Notes: generated from the sequence alone by a model not told the origin. Shown: positions 23,845 through 36,655, counted from the stretch's first letter. The stretch is 64,000 nucleotides of DNA from Muscardinus avellanarius (GCA_963383645.1 OY726560.1:23910300-23974299), one strand, 5' to 3'. Translations and numbers: made by a program.

Positions 23845-24350
23845 ATGTTTTAAATTTTCAGTTTTAGATTTAAAGAAAGTTGCAAAGATAGTAGAGATAG
23901 TACATACACACTGAACCTAGTTTTTTCCCTGTTATTAACATCTTACATTAGTATGACACACTTGTCACAACTAATGAACCAATATTGCTATGTTATTATG
24001 TTTTTACACACCAAATTCCCATAATTGATTGCTATTTATTTATTTATTTTTGCCTTTTTCTATCCCAGGCTAGAATGCCACATTTCACTGAATCATCCTG
24101 TCTTGGGGCTTCTCTGGACAGTAACAGTGTCTTAGACTTTCCTTGGTTTTGGTGACCTTGACAATTTTGAGGGGGGTCTGCTTTGTATTTTTATTAGAAT
24201 GTCTGCCAATATGGGACTATCCAATAGTTTTCTTTGTGATCTATTTTGATTTTTTTTAAAAAAAAATGCAAGATGGTGTCATCAGGAGCATTTTGTTGGC
24301 AGATAAGGACACTGATTCTTTCCTACTGTAGGGTCAGTAATAATTGAATC
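23845..24350. mobile_element. Ancient LINE-like fragment
   Basis: TTATTAACATCTTACATTAG, CACAACTAATGAACCAATATTG and GGTGACCTTGACAATTTTGAGG are blocks of a common, old mammalian L1-type 3' region. Interrupted by simple (TTTA) sequence near 24030. Identification is from memory of the consensus. Confidence 0.5.
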
Positions 24351-25881
24351 ACTTAGGAAAAGGACACACACATGCATGCAAGGAGAGTTAAATTCTTTGG
24401 GGTGAATAAATAAAAGGACACATTTCATAAGAAATTTTTCACCTGAGAAATATTATACCACCCCGACATACATAATCTCAGACATCTATCAGAATTAGAA
24501 ATCTTCAGCAAAAAAAAAAAAATATGGTAGGTGTAGCCATGATTTCAGTTAATGATCAAATTGTCATTGCAAATAGCATGTGTGTGGCCAACAAAAGCAG
24601 ATGTCCATAGAACAATTTGGAACAATCCAGTGCATAAAGCAATTTGTAGATAATCTCCTAAGCAGATACAGTATCAAAACGTATTCACTGTCAATTAGAT
24701 GTACATCCAGGCTGTATGTCTAATGGACCAGTTAATTTCCAGGCTGTCTCAGGAGCTACTAAACATGGTTCATAATGGAGCCCTTGGTGCTGCACCTCAG
24801 AATGACCTAATGTCAATAAACAAAGGAACAGATTCCTGTCTGCTTGTACAAGGAACAGAGAGTTCAGTGTGGTGTGTTTTCTATGCAGAATCCGGTCCCT
24901 CATCAAGCTGTTGTTGACTCGGCCGGCATAGTTAATGTAATGGTGCGATAATGTCTCATCTCCATTCAGGGGACTGGCAATTGAAATGATCATAAAGAAA
25001 GACATCCTTTACCACGATGTGGCAATTAGATATGAGGCTAAATATCCAATCATATCAGAAAAGGGGAAAAAATCCTTAACTGTGGAAGCACTTTATAATG
25101 GATGTTCCGAAAGATACCTAAGTATTGGCTCCTCCAGTAGATGAAAATGTCTCTCTTCAACTTCTCCCTCTGCGTCCACACGAAAGCACCTCTTCACCCC
25201 TGGGCCATGTCCATCATCTCCACTTCATTAACTATAACTAAAAATAACTACTCCAATTTTGATTTGCAAGAGGAAAAACATTCATTAGTACAAATGGATT
25301 CATTTTAACAAGGGTGCAGTACTTTAAAGCAGAAGTCAAGGCGGTTTTTCTAAACGCTTATCTATAGTCATGGACTCCTTCCAATAAGCATGTCTCTGCT
25401 ACTTCAGCTCAGCCTCCCTTGGCTCCAAATGTATCTGTCATTCTGGAACATGGCCAGAGAAGGCGCTAGAAGAACGAATTAAAGTATGTGTGTGTGGAGG
25501 GGTCTCTTATGGTTGGGCCACATGAAGGCTTTATACCTAACTTGGGCTCTCAGTGTTCCTGGTGGGACCTGAATTGTGCAGCCCCTCATCACCTGGAAGC
25601 CGGCACTGCGTCTGAAGTCAGAAGTGCTCTGTTATTGATCGCAGCTGTGTCCTTGTTTGATCGAGGAAGATGGGTGTAGAAAGCAAATGTGGTCCCATTT
25701 GGCAAGGACACATTCCAGGTGAACAACAATCAGGAATGATGCCTAATGGCGAGGTTACAACCTGTGAAGACAGGACTGACAGTCCCAGGATAGATGATAA
25801 GTGCCTTGTGTTTTAAAGGGAACCTCTCTCTATCAGATATATTGAGAACTGAAAACAGCTTCCTTTTTTTTTAAACCCAAA

Positions 25882-25886
<5 letters not shown>
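24351..25886. other. Intergenic, low-repeat stretch; candidate conserved non-coding block
   Basis: No transposon recognised. The part 24690-25110 has even composition and several AT-rich homeobox-like words (TCAATTAG, TTAATGTAATG, AATTGAAATGATCATAAA), suggestive but not proof of regulatory sequence. Confidence 0.35.
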
Positions 25887-25945
<59 letters not shown>

Positions 25946-25948
<3 letters not shown>

Positions 25949-26125
25949 GTGGTACTGGTAATGGAACCCTTCTACTTCCAGACTTACACTCCCAGACCTA
26001 TTTTTCATATTTTATTTGGAAACAGGGTCTCTTAAGCCAGCAAGGCTGGCTTCGAACATGTGCTATCCTCCTGTCTCAGCCTCCCAAGCATGGGGACTAC
26101 AAGCATGCACCACCATGCCCGGCAA
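25946..26125 (-). repeat. Young-type B1-dID SINE, minus strand, with (CT)n at its tail
   Basis: GGTGGTACTGGTAATGG through CACCATGCCCGGC. It contains CTTAAGCCAGCAAGGCTGGC, the mark of the young subfamily. (CT)n at 25887-25945 lies at its 3' tail side, i.e. (AG)n in SINE sense. Confidence 0.85.
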
Positions 26126-26174
26126 CCCAGATATCCTTTGATGATTAGAATCCTGTGCAAATGTGTGCATTTGT

Positions 26175-26180
<6 letters not shown>

Positions 26181-26214
<34 letters not shown>
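26181..26214 (+). repeat. (GT)n microsatellite
   Basis: 17 GT units between two (CT)n arrays. Confidence 0.97.
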
Positions 26215-26216
<2 letters not shown>

Positions 26217-26349
26217 CACCAATTCTACACAAGATGCAGGGGTTCACTGTATCTGAATGTATTTGAGAACTAAACATTTCAGAACCCCCCCTAAAAACTA
26301 CTACTGTGATGATTGTGATGATCTGCCCTTCTTCCGAGTAACAGATTTG

Positions 26350-26352
<3 letters not shown>

Positions 26353-26409
<57 letters not shown>
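26353..26409 (+). repeat. (CT)n microsatellite
   Basis: About 28 TC units followed by a T run; no SINE adjoins it. Confidence 0.97.
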
Positions 26410-26418
<9 letters not shown>

Positions 26419-26610
26419 CAAGGCTTGAGTTATTTATCTACATAGTAAATGTACCTACCAATTCAGCAAGCACAGCACGGTGGAGTTCTTTTGGGAAAGA
26501 ACAGCAACTCTTATGCTAAATTGTGATTGCATGCATTTGTTAAAAACAAGAAGTCCTGAAATTTATGCCACTGCCAGATGGGGAATAGCAATGTAAATAA
26601 AGTCAGGAGG

Positions 26611-26842
26611 CCAGGCATGGTGGTGCATGCCTGTAATCCCAGGACTTGGAAAGCTAAGACCAAATGATCATATACAAGTTCATGGCCAGCCTCAGCCACT
26701 TAGTGAGGCCCTCTACAACTTAGTGAGACCCTGTTTCAAAAGAGGAAAAAAAAAAACCCAAAATAGTGCTGAGGTGTAGCTTGGAGGTAGAATGCATCTG
26801 GGTTCAATCCCCAGTGCCATCCTTTCCCCAATAAAAAAAAAA
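26611..26842 (+). repeat. B1-dID SINE
   Basis: CAGGCATGGTGGTGCATGCC through GGGTTCAATCCCCAGTGCC and an A-rich tail. Confidence 0.87.
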
Positions 26843-27244
26843 GCTAGGAGTGCTTTAGGTTAAATACAGCTAATATGTATAGATGTTTCTTCTCTCCTGC
26901 TTGAAAGGTCACTAAAGCCAAGTAAGAGACTTTATAAAGTAGCAATTCATAAGAACTAGGAACTAAAGAAGAGGTAATAGGATGCAGAGGATGGTAGCAG
27001 TTGTTACAAAAGTATCCGGACTGACTCTTGGAAGATGGATAGTGGGTTGAGGAGAAGGAGCTGACTGAGCAAGCAGAGGAAGTTATGACCCAAGTGCCCA
27101 CAGATGCAGAAACTGCAATTGAGATACTTTGTATTTGGGGGAGTGGAGAGGGGCATGAGCTAAAAACAAGTGGGTTGATGGACAATGTTATCTTGTGCAT
27201 CTGAATTTCTAGGTCTTCTTCCTCATCCCCATAGTCAGGTATTT

Positions 27245-27790
27245 TTTAAAAAGATTTATTCAATGGATATATTCATAACATAAGAATTATGCATGGTAAT
27301 TCAGTACCATGTGATACTTCACTACACATACATATTTCATAATGTTTAAATCAGGTTTAACACTTATCATTTCTTTATGGGGAACACATTCAAATTATTG
27401 TCTTCTAGCTTTTCAAAATATATAGTATATTAGTGTTATCTATAGTCACTCTATTGTGCCATGGCACCCAAACTTCTTACTTCCATCTATCTGTAACTCA
27501 ATATCCATTCATCAACCTTTCTCCTTCCTTCTCTCCTCCCTGCTCTCTGCAGTATCTGGTGACCACCATTCTACTCTCAGCTTCTAAGAGATCAACACAA
27601 AGATCCCTCTTATGAGTGAGATCATGTGGTACCTGTCTATATGTGCCTGGGTCACTTAACATCGCTTAACATGATGATCTCCAGTTCAATCCATGGTACA
27701 AATTAAAGGATTTTATTCTTTTCCATGACCAGATGGTATTCCATTACATATACATACCACATTATCTTTATTCATTCAGCAGTTAAGTAT
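27245..27790 (-). mobile_element. Old L1 3' fragment, minus strand
   Basis: Reads as the reverse complement of an L1 3' end: ATGATGATCTCCAGTTC, GACCAGATGGTATTCCATTA and ACCACATTATCTTTATTC at its right, and a long 3' UTR-like part at its left. It is heavily diverged. Confidence 0.65.
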
Positions 27791-28304
27791 TTTCTTCTTC
27801 ATCTGAACTTAACACACAGTCATACGAAAGTTTGTTTTTTAGAGAAATTAAATCATAGGCACAAAAGCAAGCATAGCAGAGATGATCCACAGAACTGAGA
27901 TAAAGTAGGAAAAAGTAAGGCTGAACGTGGGGGAGCTTAGTAAAAACCTTCAGTCTCCTTTCCCTCCCTACTACAATTTCCATAGAAAAGCACTTAGCTA
28001 TAAGTAAGAGATGCAAGGATTCATTAATAAAGGAAGTAAATAGCTTCAAGGAAAAATCTTACAGATACTTATACATAGGAATTCTGCCAAGGAAAATCAA
28101 ACTCATCGCTCAGGTATCCTATGGTGAAACCTGTTAGTCCACAAACCCTAGCTATTCACACAAAATTAAAGTTTTAGATCCCCATCCAAGTAGTTGCTGA
28201 CTTTTGAGGGAAGTATTAGATATAAGTGGTTGAGACCAAAACAATAAACAGAAAAAAGGAAGTGGAATGAAAGTATGAAAATAAATGCAAGGAGCAGAAG
28301 AAAA

Positions 28305-28307
<3 letters not shown>

Positions 28308-28364
<57 letters not shown>
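28308..28364 (+). repeat. (CT)n microsatellite
   Basis: About 28 CT units in otherwise unique sequence. Confidence 0.97.
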
Positions 28365-28366
<2 letters not shown>

Positions 28367-28559
28367 GCAAGATACAAAGACATATGGCATTCTTGCATTC
28401 TTGCACTGGGAACTTGAACAATCAAAAAATAAAAAACAGGTCTTGGACATTAAAAAGAAAACAGCTTAAAAATTTCATTCAAAGTTTTAAAAGCAAAGTT
28501 GAGGAAATACTACAGTAGACAATAAAAAGTCAATGAGAAATGCAAGAAAATTCAAGAAA

Positions 28560-28760
28560 TTTTTTGTGATACTAAGAATTGAGCCAGGAGGCATTCTACT
28601 TCTGGGCTACACTGCCAGTCCTATTTTTTATTCTTTATTTAGAAACAGGGTCTAAGTTGCAAAGAGCCTCATTCAGTAGCTGAGGCTGCCTGCAAACCTG
28701 CGATCCTCCTGTCTCAGCCTCCCAAGTATTAGGATTGAAAGCATGTACCACCATACCTGG
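28560..28760 (-). repeat. B1-dID SINE, minus strand
   Basis: GATACTAAGAATTGAGCCAGG through AGTATTAGGATTGAAAGC and CCATACCTGG. Confidence 0.82.
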
Positions 28761-31700
28761 AAAGAGAAATTTTCAAAATTAGAAATCCAACATAAATATT
28801 TAAAAAATTTAATATGTACAAAGTCCACGAAAAAGGAAAAAATGTGAAAATGTCAAATTATAGAGAATATAATACAAGAAAATTGCCAACGAACAACTTG
28901 CATGAAGTGTCATATTGAAAATTTTCATTAAATGCCCAACACAGCAAATAAAGGAAAATTCACACTAAGATATGTTATATTTTTAGATAATGGAGATAAA
29001 AGAAAAGATCCTAAAAGAATGAAATATAGTTTCTTGAGATCAACACTGGAACCCAATTCATAAAACAATAAAAAGACATTCTCAAAATTTTGAGGAAGCA
29101 TGTTTTCAATGAATTTTAAGCCCTGTTCACCTTGATCAACTCAAAAAGTTTACCCCACCGATTCTATCTCATAGGGAAGTATTATAATATATATTCTTTC
29201 TAAATAAGGTATAAAGCAAGAAATAACGTGACATGAATCGAAGGAAGAGGCTGTAAAGCATAAAGATGAAATGAAGGGGAGTTTCAGATAGAGAGCCAGC
29301 CTTGAAGGAAAGTGCCCAGATTTGGCAGGAAGGTGAGGGTACTAGGAAAATGTTGGATCTAAGAAATTATTGGATGCATTTGACCTGGTGCCTAATAGTG
29401 TCAGCAGAAGTGGGTGGGGTGAGTAGAGTTTCAGAGCCATAGGAAGAGCTCATGATTGGACACAAGCAAATTAATAAAATGAAAAAAATACATACAAACA
29501 AACAAACAAACAAACAAAAAACCAAGACACTGGAAACTCTAGGAAAAGTAAAACGTTTTATAAGAAAGGATACTTTGCTCAGCAGAGTATGAAGTTCATT
29601 TAGTTATACAGTGTGAACATACAGTATGCTTTACTCTTAGCACATGAACAGAAATATTTTTGTAGGACAGACGTAGGCGTGAAATATGTGAAGAGAGGAG
29701 CTGGCTCTAACAAGATGTAAATAACCAATGGATCAAACTGATCCATGAGGAAACAAGGGTAAGTATTATGAAATTATGGAACTATTCTGGAAGAAAAAAA
29801 CTTAAAAGTCAAAAGTGGTTGACATTGGGGCACATAACTGCCATTTGCTATTATAAACCTTTTACCATGATATGACTTTTCAACAATGTTTTTGTATTGC
29901 TTTGCTAAAAAAAAATCAAAGTTAATTTAAAAAATAAAGAACACTGCTAATTTTTTTAAAAATATGGTTTCAAATAGGTCTGTGAAATTGATTATTGGTT
30001 CCTATCCAGAAAATAGAAGTCTGGGATAAATTTTAAAAAGTATAGTGTGCTGTGTTAGGAAAAAATATCTAAAGATGTTGCTTGAATGTTCAATTATACT
30101 TGACTTTTATTTTGGAGGAAAAAGTATGTTCGAATGATCTTTTCACATTTGGAAATCCATGAGTCTTCGGTTATATTCCTGGGAATGTCAAAGATTTGAA
30201 CTAAATGTGAATAAACAAAGCAAATGAATTTTGAAGGGATTTCTGGCATCAGGAAGAATTTCCTACTTTACTGAGATTTTTTGGCTAGGTTTCCTTTAAA
30301 TACAGACTTCCTCTGTCCATTTAAGTCTATGTGGATGGATATCAAGCACAATGACGAAGATAGGAAAGATCAAGGAAAGAGATACTAGGTGCTGAAGAGT
30401 GAAGAGCTGCTGCCTTACTCAATAGTTTCTAAGAAGAAAAGATAAAGCTGCTTGGGAACTGGGATGTGAGTTACCAGGAAAAGACTTCCCTTGCCAAAGA
30501 CTTCCTTTGACACCTATGCTACTTTCGAGTCACACAACCACTGCTTTGTTAAGCAGGGTGCATATTTACAACATTTTAACCAGAATGCCCAAATCTCAGC
30601 ATTCTCTCAGCAGGAATTGGAAGCTGCTAGGATTAGGAAACTTCCAAGCTGCCAAAACCCATTTTTTTAAGAAACAAAAAAAAGGAAAGAAGAAAAAAAA
30701 ATCAATCTCCTTGAACAAAGTTAAAGGTGAATTTATGTCACTTTTGAAAAATTTCTGACCCTTCTTGTAAAAATAGTGTTACGGTGAGAGTTGCTTTTAC
30801 TGGCAGGAAAGTGGAAACATGTATTGAATCTTGAGGGAGCCAACATAAAGGGCAGGTCATCCTGCAGCCTCATTAGGCAAAGCTCAGTGGGACTAAGTCA
30901 ATGGGATGGTGACATATGTCCCCTTTACTGCCACCTAAGCCAGAAAATTCACCCCCAAGTTAAAAATAACAGAGCTGGTCAAGAGCAAGGTTGCTAGCAG
31001 CTCCCCTCTGATGCATCTTAGCCGCTTTGCTGACTTCCGGAAAGCGATCTCCATCATCAGTCCCTGCCCCCACCACTCCAAGCAGCCCTAAGGTAAGCCT
31101 AGATGCTCCCAAATCCCCCGGCTGTTTTGGGGAAAGAAGGAGCAGGAAATGGAAACAGCAGCCTCTTCAGCTGATATTCTGGCCACATCTCAGAAGGACA
31201 TTCCAGTCTTCCAGGTGTCTCACCAGGGAGAGGAGCAGGACAGGATGGAGGTCGCAGTGTTCTCCCGCCTGTAGATTTATTCAGGGCCAGTGAGGATTGG
31301 CTGCTTGCCCTGTCAGTGCCAAGATGACACACGAGCCCCAGAAGCAGCTGGGAGGTCTCTACTTGTAGAGGACTTAGGAGGGGGCCTTTCTGCCTCTTTC
31401 CACTTGTGAACGTCCGCAGTCCTACCTCCGTTGGTTTATTCAGGAGGGCCTGGCAGATACCCAGCCCAGCAGCTTTAGCAAGAGAAGAGCTCAAACCATT
31501 TAGGATGCCGATTCCTTCTCTGCCGCCTGCTGGGTATTAATAGTTGCTTCATAGGATCGTTCTGAACATTAAATTTGTGGTTAAGTCAATGGAAGATGAT
31601 TAGAAGAATCTGTGGCCCAGTGAATGTTAGCTTTCACGATTAGCAGTTGTCATGGTAGTATTTGAAGGTGCGAGAAAAATGTAAGAGATGAATTTGCAAA

Positions 31701-32294
31701 TTACCCCCAGGGCAGCTGGGTGACTGGACTGCTATATATTGTTTGGTTGAAATAAAGCATCATGGCTCTGAGTGAAGATTTCTGAGCTAGAGGAGATGCA
31801 CCCATGTATACGGAAAACCTGTAAATGAAGCTCAGAGAGGCTACAGAAACCAAACCTATCAGAAATTGGATATGATTGCCATCTCCTATATCGCTGATGT
31901 AAGAGAACAGGTGTCACTCATTGATTTGTGAAGACTTATGAATATGTTGAGCCTCTGACCCAAGGCTTTGTTTTACGGAGGGTCCAGGGGATTAAATGAA
32001 CTTTTCAAAGGATGTTTAGTTAGTTCGTGGAAGTCCCCCAAAAGAACCTTTATCAATGATTCAATGCCATGTCCCTCTACTAAACAAAAAAAGATCAACA
32101 AAATGGAAGGCCCATCCCTCCTGACGGTGTTGCCAGTTTTAAGCTTTGCCAGGTAAGCATGTAAGAAAAGTTCTGAAGCTCTTGTGAAGGAGGGTGGAGA
32201 GCCTGGACACGTGGGTCAGGGTCCCTGTGTTGTACCAGGCTCCCCTTACAGTGGGACAGAACCGTGTTGGGAGTGCCCCGGGCATGATGGGAAG
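28761..32294. other. Intergenic, AT-rich then balanced, nothing recognised
   Basis: 3.5 kb without a clear SINE or L1. An (AAAC)n run lies near 29499-29520. A possible minus-strand MIR remnant lies near 31800-31880 (TGTAAATGAAGCTCAGAGAGGC). The minus frame 31099-31494 has no known domain. Confidence 0.45.
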
Positions 32295-32460
32295 CTAGGG
32301 CTCCAGTCCTAATCCTGACTTTGAGCTATATTCATAGGCAAGGTACCTAAACGCTCTAAGCCTTATGTTTCCTCCCGTGGAAAATCTGCTTAATTATGGC
32401 ACCGCCCTATCTCTTAGAATTGTGAAAATTAGGATAACGGTGTATAAGGTACTTGCACCC
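32295..32460 (+). repeat. MIR SINE
   Basis: GACTTTGAGCTATATTCATAGGCAAGGTACC, TTTCCTCCCGTGGAAAATC and AGAATTGTGAAAATTAGGATAACG match the central and right parts of MIR. Confidence 0.65.
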
Positions 32461-33179
32461 AAAACAAACAAACAAAAAACCAGCTTAGTAAATGTTCCAT
32501 GCTGTTTCCAAGAAACACAAACAGTATAGTCAGAACTAGGATTTGAATACAGGACTTGCTGACTCCAAAGCTTGCTGGCCACATGTGCTTAAAACAGGCA
32601 ATTACAGTGCGAAGTAGCACTGTGGCAGGAAGAAAGATGGGGGAGGATCGCAGCCCTGTTTCAGTACTGCCCAAATGCTCACAGTAGGTTCCAAATGTAA
32701 GAAAGCAAATTCAATTCTAAAGTTGGCTGTGAGCGTAATGAGACACTTGTTTGAGAAGTCTCTCGGGCCCCTCCTGGATTCTCTTGCTCAGTGTTCATGG
32801 GATCCCAAGAGACAAAGGAAGTGTGAGGCTTGAACCAGAGTGTTGAGAAGTGGAAAATGCGAGCTGGCCCCTTCACCTTTAATCGCGATGCCCCAGGCAG
32901 CCACTTGCCATGTGAAAGCCAGGATCCGCGTTGGTGGAGGAGGAGCAAGGAGAATCACACTGGAAGAGGGGACAGCTGAAGAATAAAAGGGGAAAACAGG
33001 AGTAGCAAGAGGGATTGCCTCAGGAGTGGGGCCCAGAGGAGACGAAAGGCTTGCTCATGTGCAAGTGTGCGATTTACATCTTAGGAACAGGATTCCGCCC
33101 AGAAACTTCTAACGTGTGATTCTGGAGATGTGGTGCCTTCCCCTAGCCAGTGCATTGGCCTCTCCCCTCACTGTAGCCC
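32461..33179. other. Intergenic, nothing recognised
   Basis: Between MIR and L2 remnants. No protein-like frame. Confidence 0.45.
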
Positions 33180-33550
33180 CGAGTCCATTCACTCAACACA
33201 TGCTAGGACTTGTCAGATGAGGTCTTAAGCACTGAGGACATTAAATGTGGAGATGGCTCATGGATCTTCTCCTCCAGATGGGAAGACAGATGATGAGCAA
33301 AGAGGGAGATGTAGAATAAAATGCCAGGCTATGGTGTGAAAGAAACAAGGGGATAAGAAGTAGAAAGTGCTTGGAAATATCTATTGTGAAGGGAGGCTGT
33401 CAGGGAAGGAATGACTGAAGGATGACATTGGATGGAGAAGAGGGGAGTGAGTGAGCAGAGATCTGGGGAAAGAGAATTCCAGGCAGAAGAAACAGAAAGT
33501 GTCAAAGGTCTGAGGCATCATACGGGGCACCAGCGTGTAAGCCATGGTGG
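33180..33550 (-). repeat. L2 LINE fragment, minus strand
   Basis: ATTCACTCAACACATGCTAGG and TCTTAAGCACTGAGGACATT at one end and GAGATCTGGGGAAAGAG and ATTCCAGGCAGAAG at the other are antisense L2 3' region blocks in the right order. Confidence 0.7.
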
Positions 33551-34434
33551 CAGAGACGCGTGACTTGATTCCCAGATGGAAAGCCTCATTCCTCATTTAT
33601 GTTTTAATTGAATTATTTCCTTCAAGATGGCAGCCAAATGTTTGGTTCCTAAGTGTTTCCAAAAGAACAGTCTATCGTGCCAAAAGGGAGATGTTAAAGC
33701 CTAGTAGGGGAGGAGACCTTTGCATTCCTTACTGGGTCTCCTTTAAAGCACAATAGGATAGCCAGTTACTGATTCCTTCTGCTGTGGGGTGGATAAAAAA
33801 GGAGCATTGTGATGAGAATTTGAAATAGGTAGGAATTCATTTGAGGAATGTCTGAGAAAACCATTTAGAAGCAATGAATACAGAAATTGATTTTGTTAGG
33901 GCCATCAGCAGTAACAGAGGTAGGAGGCAGAGGTTGGTCTGAGATAGCCAACCCAGGATTTAAAAACTTCCTCCAAACGATCTACAGAGTGGATAATCCA
34001 CACGTGAATGGCAGTGACTAAAATATGACAATGGTAGGACTGGAACGACATCCAGAGCTCATGAAGTGATTCTGTAAAGAAAATAAATGAGCTCGAGGGC
34101 CAAGAGTCTAAGCCAACTATCCACAGTGGATAATGAGCTTGGGGAGACTAACACAGAGGGGCTTCGGCCTTACTTTCATGTTACTCTACCACTTGCAAAA
34201 TTGGACTCTGGATGGTAGATGCAAAACAGCTTTGCTTTTCAGGTCTCAGGATCTTCCCCGGACTATTCCTTGGAGGTGGATGAACTCCAAGGGTACCACA
34301 ATACGCTTGGCCCTCTGGATCTCTGGGCTGCCAGTGTGGCTAATCCCAATATGTGGTGTCTTCTACCCTCATGTTCATCTGCCCTGAGTTTGGCCATCGG
34401 TCCACACAGCTCAGACTCTAGAACTGGTCTTCCC
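33551..34434. other. Intergenic, nothing recognised
   Basis: Unique-looking; open frames short. Confidence 0.45.
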
Positions 34435-34560
34435 CTATTTGAGATCTTGGTTCTGAATCCTGGCTTTCTATTTGCTTGTTGGTGTTGGATATAACTAGTT
34501 TTCCTTACTCATAAAATAAGGGAAAATATTTGGGTGCTTGTGAGGACTTAGTGTTAATAT
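34435..34560 (+). repeat. MIR-like fragment
   Basis: GGTTCTGAATCCTGGCTTTC, TTTTCCTTACTCATAAAATAAGGG and GTGCTTGTGAGGACTTAGTG fit the MIR core, weakly. Confidence 0.5.
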
Positions 34561-34599
34561 ACACATACAGACACGATAGTGCATGATACAAAATTCTTT

Positions 34600-34745
34600 T
34601 AAAAATTTTATTTATCTTATTTTCTATCGTCATAGGGGTACGTTTTGATTGTACACCATAGTGAGATTCAAAGTGATACAGTTGTATAGGCATACATCAT
34701 TTGTGTTTCTCTCTGGACCCCACCCTGCTCCGCCTCCCATTCCTG
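34600..34745 (-). mobile_element. L1 3' UTR-like fragment, minus strand
   Basis: AAATTTTATTTATCTTATTTTC, then GATTGTACACCATAGTGAG and CTCCGCCTCCCATTCC resemble the antisense 3' UTR of L1. Short and diverged. Confidence 0.45.
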
Positions 34746-34794
34746 GTACATGTTAGTGAGACTGAGAGCGAAACCTTTATATGACGGGTTTTTC

Positions 34795-35215
34795 AAAAGA
34801 CTAGGAATGGAACCACCATAAGACCCAGGTATACCACTCCTTGGCATCTTTCAAAAGGAATTAAAGTTACGCTGGGTGTGGTGGTGCACACCTTTAATCC
34901 AAGTACTTGGGAGGCTGAGACAGGAGGGTTGGAGGACAGTCTCAGCAACATAGTGGGACTCTCAGCAACCTAAGGAGACTGTTTCCAAACAAAAATTAAA
35001 GAGGGCTGGGGGCGTAGCTTGAAGGTAGAATGCCCATGGGTTCAATACCCAGTACCTGCCTGCCCTCAAAGGAATTAAAGTTAGATTACTAGGATGATAC
35101 ATGCATACTCATGTTTATAGCAGTGTAGTTCATAATAGCCAAATTATGGAACCAGCCTAAGTGTCCATTAATAGATTAATAAATTTAAAAAGTGGTATAT
35201 ACACATTCTTCAATT
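34795..35215 (+). mobile_element. L1 3' fragment, interrupted by a SINE
   Basis: GGAATGGAACCACCATAAGA, CTTTCAAAAGGAATTAAAGTTA and, after a SINE, ACTCATGTTTATAGCAGTG, ATAATAGCCAAATTATGGAA and TGTCCATTAATAG. This is the ORF2 C-terminal region, degraded. Confidence 0.75.
34854..35083 (+). repeat. B1-dID SINE with exact 16-bp target duplication
   Basis: SINE body at about 34870-35067, flanked by AAAGGAATTAAAGTTA at 34854-34869 and 35068-35083 (exact). It has inserted into the older L1 fragment 34795-35215, so it dates after that L1. Confidence 0.92.
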
Positions 35216-35337
35216 AGTGTTATTAATTTTATTGGTGATATTGGCTCATGGTTTTCTTTTTCTCCCTTTTCTTCTTCCCTTTAAGATGTTTTCTTCTTAT
35301 TTCTTTTATTTTCTTATAATATCATTAATAATTATTA

Positions 35338-35386
35338 CACCATTATTACTATTATTATTATTACTATTACTACTACTACTACATTA
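35338..35386 (+). repeat. (TTA/TAC)n trinucleotide repeat
   Basis: ATT and ACT triplets passing into ACT/TAC units. Confidence 0.85.
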
Positions 35387-36014
35387 TATTCTAAGAATAG
35401 GCCGCAGAGCTACTTGCTGTTGAGAAATAGTATGGTATGCTAGTAAAAGAGAGGTAAGCTTGTCAACATTAATATTTCACAAGGCTGAACACGCCTCCTC
35501 GGCCTCTCAGAAAGCTAGAGTCTTGTAAGAGGGGAAGAAAGAAAGGGGAGGGTGGGAAGAGAGATGGTGAAAAAGAACCACAGAGAATCCTAGAGCAACA
35601 CACCTGGAGCATGAAGAACCTAATGGGAAATTACCTCACAGAGCACTTCACCACATTAGGAAGGGGGAATTATAGGATTAGTGATTATAGCATTGCTCTG
35701 GCTGATGTCACCAACTTGGAAATATCTTCTTCAGAAAGGCCAACTGTGGAGTGAATGAGGTTCTTATAGGCCATGGGAAGGCGAGGAAGATGTAAAAATG
35801 GAGTAAGGAGTGGAGGCCAGAAAAAAGGGAGCCCTTTACATGGTGTGAGCATATGGGCTGGATCTGAAGCAATTATTTTTTTAAAGTATCATAACTCACC
35901 TGAGGAAAATCAGAAAGTGCTTGAGCTTTTGGGGATCAGGCACATTGTCATCACAAGTTGCCATGTGTCTGGCTGACAGTTTGTTTTCAAGTGCCGGGAG
36001 GCACCAAGAAGAGT
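35387..36014. other. Intergenic, nothing recognised
   Basis: No transposon identified; purine-rich around 35520-35570. Confidence 0.45.
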
Positions 36015-36198
36015 GCTGATGGGCATGGTGGTGCACACCTGTAATCCAGATACTTGAGATGCTGAGACAGGAGGATTGCAGGTTCGAGGCCAATTTCAGC
36101 AACTTAGAGAGGCCTTTAGGAACTTAGTGAGACATTTTTCAAAATAAAATATAAACTAGGGTGGGGGGAGGAGTGTAGAAACCCCGGGTTCCATTCCC

Positions 36199-36236
<38 letters not shown>

Positions 36237-36245
36237 CACACACAC
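36015..36245 (+). repeat. B1-dID SINE with (CA)n tail
   Basis: GATGGGCATGGTGGTGCACACC through GGTTCCATTCCCAGTA; (CA)n at 36203-36234. Confidence 0.87.
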
Positions 36246-36534
36246 AATGGATATTTTAATATTTTTATTTCCAAATGACACCAGGAACTATGGAAAGAGA
36301 AATTTCCACTTGGAATCCAGCCAAGCCATCCCCGAAGCTGGAGGAATGCGCTCACTGGCTGGAGAGGTGTGGCGGTGGACAGCCAGGTGGGGATCTAGCT
36401 TATCCTTTCTCTCTGAAGTTCCACGAGCATCCTGTCTCAGGATAAGAGTGGGTACCTCCTCCTCCCGCCTGAAAGCGTGTGTTCTGCATGCTGACCCACA
36501 ACACGGGGAGCTGAAAAAGAAAAGGCTTCCGATT

Positions 36535-36655
36535 CCCATCTAACTCTGTGAACTTGGGAAGGTGGTTTATCCCCTTGAGGACTCGGTTTCCTAGTTTGTA
36601 AAATGAGTGATAGAAGAGTGAGTCTGGGTCATGTTAATGTCATTAAATGATGTCC
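36535..36655 (+). repeat. MIR fragment
   Basis: CTCTGTGAACTTGGGAAGG, GACTCGGTTTCCTAGTTTGTAAAATGAG matches the conserved MIR core. Confidence 0.65.
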
